Below, piece after piece: positions 7,483 through 11,362 of a DNA stretch of 11,362 bases (within the stretch, counting starts at the first letter, position 1; each line of letters opens with the position of its first letter). A program made the position numbers and the translations under genes. This stretch comes from Gymnopilus junonius (taxonomy: Eukaryota; Basidiomycota; Agaricomycetes; Agaricales; Galerinaceae). The stretch spans positions 1 through 11,362 of the forward strand of contig JADNYJ010000852.1 of assembly GCA_015501075.1 (NCBI GenBank), in the 5' to 3' direction. The notes under the pieces were generated by a model. That model was not told where the DNA came from, searched no databases, and saw only the letters and a list, made by a program, of their open reading frames with translations.

Positions 7483-9337
7483 GACGAAATCTTAACAGAT
7501 GGAAACCACATCGCGTTCGCTCATTATGGTACCAAATGGAAAAAAATGCGCCGTGCCGCACATGAAGGATTCAATGTTCGGGCAACAAAGAATTATGAGC
7601 CCGTGCTATCCAGAGAAGCAGCGTTTGCGACCATTCAAATGTTGAAATCGCCCAAAACATGGGCGGACCATCTTAATCGGTAAGTCGATGAAAGACGTCA
7701 TTCTTGTGGCGGTCTGACAGGTACTACCTAGAGTCACTGCCGGAGGTATTTTGGCTGCGGTATATGGTTGGCCTCCACTCAGTGACAAGGCAGAGCTTTT
7801 TATCGAAAATATTCATGCTCATGTCTCGAGGCTGACGGAGAGCGCTGCTCCGGGGGCACATCTGGTCGAGATCATCCCAGTTCTTAAATATGCGCCTCTA
7901 TGGATGGCTGAGTGGAAGCGAGAAGGGATGGAATGGCATCAGCGAGAGACAGAGATATTTGAAGGTCTCATAAAGGACGTTCAGGACGAGATGGTAAGTT
8001 TCGACATCTACTCTATCTGTGAGGTCAATCACGAGCGGCAATGTTTTAGCGTTTAGGAAGTTTGCCACAATGTTTCGTTTCCAACATCCTACAGAACAAA
8101 GATCGTCATCAATTGACTGACAAGGAAGCTGCTTGGCTATCCGGAATTGAATTGTAAGGAGTTTGATTTCATTCGCGATCTATTATTTGAACGCAGCTCT
8201 TTGGACAAGTTCCGCTGGAGCTGGGACGGTAAATACTTCTACAGGGACGTTTTATGCCACTCTCTGACATGTATCTTTGAGACATCGACACCTTGCTTAC
8301 TTTATTCAGGCCATGGTCCTATACCCCGATGTCATGCACAAAGCACACTCTGAACTTGATATCGTTATTGGACGTGACAGAATCCCTACTTTGACGACCA
8401 GGAAAACTTGGTATATGTTGAGGCTATTGTGAAAGAAGTACTGCGATGGCGACCTGTCGGGCCGTTAGGTATGTATGAGTTGCGTACTTAAACTCAAATG
8501 CGGCTGATACTGATACGGTTGCGATTAGCCGTGCCCAGGCGCGTTATACAGGTATTCATCAGCTCTTCAAGAATATTAAATGCTGATTGCAATTCTAGGA
8601 TGATTGGTACGATGAGTATCTCATTCCAAAAGGCATGCACATTTTGTGAACTCCATTGCAAGCCATGCCTTATCTTAACTTGCTCACTCTAGGCGCAACT
8701 GTTATCACCAACATATGGTAGATTTATTTACACTATTCGCCATCGTCTGGTTCTTACACCTTCCGCCCTCACAGGGCAATGAATAGGTCTGTAATTTTTC
8801 AGTCCATGTCGCATTTTTTCTTAGGATTGTATCTTGGATTTCCAGAGATCCAAGATATTCTCAGATTTTGATGACTTCCGACCAGAGCGTTTCTTTGATG
8901 CAATGCCTGAGGACACTCACTCCATGGGTCATGCTACCTATAGCTTCGGAAGACGGTATGTATTAAGCTTGACTCGACTTGGTGACCTATCAACCGATTT
9001 TTTCCCCCTTCTTTCAGAATGTGTGCAGGTTATAATTTTGCCAACCAAACATTATTCATAACTATCGCCACTATTCTCTGGGCTCTCAATATCCACGAGG
9101 CAAAGGACGAAGACGGGAAACCGGTTCTTCCCTCCAAGCATGATTTTTTAGACACCGGTCTCATCGTGTTCGTCATTCTTTTTTACGCAAGCAGTTGGTC
9201 TCCAAAATATCTGAAATTTTATTTTGTTCGCCAGTGCTCCAGTACCTTTTATGTGCGAATTTTCGCCGCGCTTTCCAGGCGCTTTATCAGCTCTTCAGAG
9301 GGAAATGCCAGATGATATGAGGGAACAAGATACTTAA
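7483..9337 (+). pseudogene. Cytochrome P450 pseudogene, copy B (C-helix to C-terminus)
   Basis: Copy B enters mid-gene at EILTDGNHIAFAHYG, followed by the C-helix WKKMRRAAHEG (7537 on), with no intron where copy A has one. Exons: to 7679, 7732-7993, 8050-8153, 8197-8228, 8310-8468, 8529-8551, 8599 to about 8631, 8693-8717, 8775-8786, 8846-8955, 9018-9167 and 9235-9337 (TAA). Landmarks: DKEAAWLSG before the I-helix; AGAGT (8214-8228); ExxR as KEVLR (8435-8446); DFDDFRPERFFD; heme loop SFGRRMCAG with Cys at 9022-9024; and an intact C-terminus. Lesions: one surplus base before AGAGT, a disordered stretch with TGA at 8265-8267, a missing base near 8388, a GC instead of GT donor near 8632, and a frame slip near 8860. 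Several remaining introns keep clean GT-AG ends, so the decay is fairly recent or a gene model could partly rescue it. No functional monooxygenase is expected. Confidence 0.8.
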
Positions 9338-9871
9338 ATTATCAGTACAGCTGGTAGGCTTTCAGATAATAGTACCAGGACATCTGTGAACAGAGCTGAT
9401 GATTGGTCGATCAATAAGGATTTGAACTTTGGACTCGGATGAGGACTTGATAAAATCGGATCACGCGGTATGGACGGAGTTTGCCGACCTATGCCCGCTT
9501 TCCTTAACTTTTCCTACTATTACTAATCCTACTTACCTCACCCCTTATTGGAAGCGTTTTCCCTATTTCATATGCCCCAAACATTGGACGGCCATTTATA
9601 CAGCCCGTACTTTGAACTTTTTATCAGATATTCACCTCCCTGCGGTTAATTTCAGTTCTTAACACTGCGCTCTGGTTCTAATACATGTACTAATGTCATA
9701 CCCTAGTTGGCAGCGCCACAGACGCGATGTACTAATAGGCAGCCAAATGCTTACATTCACATCGTTATGTTTTCCCTCCTCTCTCAGTGCGTGCCTAGTA
9801 TGCTACCGTTAACGTATTTGTTCCTTGGAATTATCATGGTGGTTCAGCTAGTAAATATAAAGCGCATTCAC
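9338..9871. other. Intergenic, no gene recognised
   Basis: AT-rich DNA between the converging P450 pseudogene and the small-protein gene. A 77-codon plus-strand frame at 9429-9662 has no start context, no recognisable motif and a composition like random sequence. Confidence 0.5.
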
Positions 9872-10201
9872 CTACTTGTTTCTGGCAGAGAGAACGCGTA
9901 GAGGCCTTTCACGCTCTGCTTCAGTCATATTGGGCCAATTGGTAATTCAGGAGTGTGTCTAATCGATCGAATAAACCCGTCGTAGAAAGAGATGCAAAGA
10001 TCAGCAAAAGCCACGGGATGAAATATCGATGCAAACCCCATCACTGTTCACAACCATAGGGCCTAAATCGTCCAGTTTCACTGTTTGAGCCGACGTGTTG
10101 TCTTTAGGCCGATTAGAGGTACCGGCAGCAGAACTTTCTAAACGCGGATTTGATACTGCGGCAGGAAGAGGCAATGCCGCTGCTTTGCCAGTGTCGTCCA
10201 T
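9872..10201 (-). pseudogene. Small conserved fungal protein, interrupted by one in-frame stop (2 exons, 83 codons)
   Basis: Exon 1 runs 10201-10037 from ATGG and ends exactly after KLDDLGPMVVNSDG. A 78-nt intron (GTTTGC...TTAG, with CTGAT branch site) ends at 9959. Exon 2 (9958-9875) reads T-H-S-stop-I-T-N-W, then PNMTEAERERPLRVLSARNK and TAG at 9874-9872. I recognise a short fungal protein family of unknown function with a core like LGPMVVNSDGTLSRI followed by NW, MT, ER and LRVL-RN. In that core an Arg stands where this copy has TGA (9949-9947), so a CGA to TGA transition is the simplest explanation; Leu to His and Thr to Pro changes nearby also suggest relaxed selection. The true C-terminus might continue through another intron (AA then GTAGGT). 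An alternative upstream ATG at 10255 would translate the 7-nt repeat and is less likely. The stop could also be a sequencing error. Confidence 0.6.
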
Positions 10202-10215
10202 GACGTGTTGTGGTC

Positions 10216-10240
10216 GCAAGGAGCAAGGAGCAAGGAGCAA
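10216..10240. repeat. Short tandem repeat, 7-nt unit x3
   Basis: GCAAGGA is repeated three times in a row (10216-10236), followed by GCAA. It sits in the presumed 5' UTR of the small-protein gene. Confidence 0.7.
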
Positions 10241-10285
10241 CAAGAAACTAGCCACGCTGATGAAAGTAGAGAAGAAGAGTGAAAT

Positions 10286-10293
10286 TTTATATA
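10286..10293 (-). promoter_or_regulatory. TATA box of the small-protein gene
   Basis: The minus strand reads TATATAAA-like sequence about 85-92 nt upstream of the ATG at 10201, matching the spacing seen at the SDR and rvt genes. Confidence 0.45.
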
Positions 10294-10546
10294 AATGTCA
10301 CTTAATCCTTCTACGCACATGCTCCGGGTCATTCGAGAATAGTCCAAGAAGAATAAGGAAAATACTAAGACGGGGTATCATCAACAGCTAAGACGGATGT
10401 CGAAAAAGTGTTATAAAGCAGTGGAACATCTCGCAGCGCATTAAAAAGAGTGATATCATGTAGCTTTAAAGGCTGAAATGAAATATTGTTACCCGATGCA
10501 CGTATGCGAAGTACTTAAACGTTAGAGCTGGCAACACACGAAGATT

Positions 10547-11362
10547 TTATCCTGTTTTTGCCCTATTGAGAATATCAGCCAAATTTGGCAGGCGAGGCTT
10601 GATTGAACACTTGAATGGTTTAGGATGACTATTGGTCAAAAGGGTTATTAGAAGCGCTCAAGCTCAAAGCGAGGGATAAGTTGAGGCTTACCGAATAAAC
10701 CCACTTGCGAATTCGTAAGATTTGTTGAGGTCGTTGCCTTTCTCGTCGACAGCTTTGGAAATCTCAAATGCGGCTATTATCGTTGCCGCCATGATCCAAT
10801 AATTTGTCTCGGCCAGATACCTCCCAGGGCAAATTCTTCGTTACGGAATGGACGGTGTTGGTAGAAAGGCATCACTGAAGGTATTGCTAATTGACGCTTA
10901 CCTCCGCCCAAATCCGAATATAACTCCCAGAGGGTCGGGAAGGCTTGTATCTTCTAGATAACGTTGGGGGCGGAAAACACTGGGATTATCGCAATCGTGA
11001 GGATCCGCTGCAGCAAATGTAAGTACGCTTAACAATTTATCATAAGATATTAAATAGCACGCACTATATGTTGGAAAATACGGTCGCTCCAGCAGGGATG
11101 TAGAAGTCACGATAAATATCGTCCTCCGTTAGTCGGTGAGGGAAGCCTAGTGGTACGGTGGGATTCATTCTTAATGGCATCCGTCAGCGCCGATGAATGA
11201 AGAAATTAATGCCTGCTGGGACGAACCTAAGCGCTTCCTTCAAGACGCATTCAAGGTATGGAAGAGAAGGCCTGTCGTCAATATTGGGCAGTCGATCTTG
11301 TCCAATTATCAAATCAATTTCCTTCTGAGCCTTTCTAAGTTCGTGAGGGTTGAGAACCAGAG
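10547..11362 (-). CDS. Cytochrome P450, C-terminal part (5' end beyond the window)
   Basis: Exons on the minus strand: 11362-11227 (open at the edge), 11169-11065, 11007-10902, 10835-10692 and 10628-10547 (TAA at 10549-10547). Introns are 57-66 nt with GT-AG ends. The first exon starts in the J-helix (VLNPHELRKAQKEID) and ends with the K-helix ExxR (KEALR). Then come NPTVPLGFPHRL, a DDIYRDFYIPAG turn, FRPQRYLED, and the heme loop FGFGRRICPG with the thiolate Cys at 10831-10829, followed by RYLAETNYW and a normal C-terminus. It is not the same subfamily as copies A/B: the heme loop and C-terminus differ clearly. One junction is doubtful: after SNI at about 11065 the Trp codon is TAG/TA and the next exon start at 11007 is out of phase. 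An acceptor at about 11027 would restore the frame but needs a very short (about 37 nt) intron. It may be functional or newly broken. Confidence 0.8.

Larger units (their letters stand above)
10202..10546. other. Spacer between the small-protein gene and the minus-strand P450
   Basis: It contains the 7-nt tandem repeat and TATA box of the small-protein gene, and on its right the presumed 3' UTR of the P450 that ends at 10547. No further coding frame is supported. Confidence 0.5.

Noticed and set aside
9429..9662. 77-codon plus-strand frame after the P450 pseudogene
   Set aside because: No family resemblance and no codon bias; consistent with random open sequence.
10202..10255. Upstream ATG at 10255 giving an 18-residue hydrophobic N-terminal extension to the small protein
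   Set aside because: The extension is produced by the 7-nt tandem repeat and lies just downstream of the TATA box; the ATG at 10201 has a better context and spacing.
1..11362. tRNA genes, CRISPR arrays, bacterial operons
   Set aside because: No cloverleaf with a conserved T-loop, no regularly spaced repeats and no ribosome-binding-site pattern were seen; the window is eukaryotic.

Overview
The window reads as nuclear DNA of a filamentous fungus, most likely a mushroom-forming basidiomycete (Agaricomycetes). Genes on both strands are broken by many short GT-AG introns of about 47-78 nt. TATA boxes lie roughly 80-100 nt upstream of start codons, intergenic DNA is AT-leaning, and the gene families (a cellular rvt reverse transcriptase, microsomal P450s, an atypical SDR) are typical of such genomes. 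There are no bacterial operon signals.

Layout: (1) 13-902, minus strand: a complete four-exon gene for a 238-residue SDR-fold protein whose canonical catalytic Asn/Ser/Tyr positions are not conserved. (2) 903-2402: mostly non-coding, with an E-box-centred inverted repeat and an unrecognised 57-codon plus-strand ORF at 1530-1703 behind a pyrimidine-rich leader. (3) 2403-5193, minus strand: the main item, a complete two-exon gene for a 909-residue reverse-transcriptase-related protein of the domesticated fungal rvt class. Its three catalytic aspartates are present. A TATA box and a GCN4/CPC-1-type TGACTCA site lie upstream. (4) 5298-6441: no recognisable gene; the promoter of the next locus sits at its end. 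(5) 6442-9337, plus strand: a decayed, chimeric cytochrome P450 locus. The 5' two thirds of one paralogue (copy A) run without a break into the 3' three quarters of a second paralogue (copy B), with several frameshifts in each. (6) 9872-10201, minus strand: a small conserved fungal protein gene interrupted by one in-frame TGA where an arginine codon is expected. (7) 10547-11362, minus strand: the C-terminal part of a different P450 with intact ExxR and heme-Cys motifs, cut by the window edge.

The genes do not form one obvious pathway. The P450 loci look like the usual birth-and-death cluster of fungal oxidative metabolism. The SDR could belong to the same kind of metabolism, but nothing here proves it. 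The rvt gene stands apart: single-copy-like, intact and GC-richer to the eye than the decaying P450 DNA beside it, with no LTRs, endonuclease, RNase H or gag. That fits a host gene under selection rather than a transposon.
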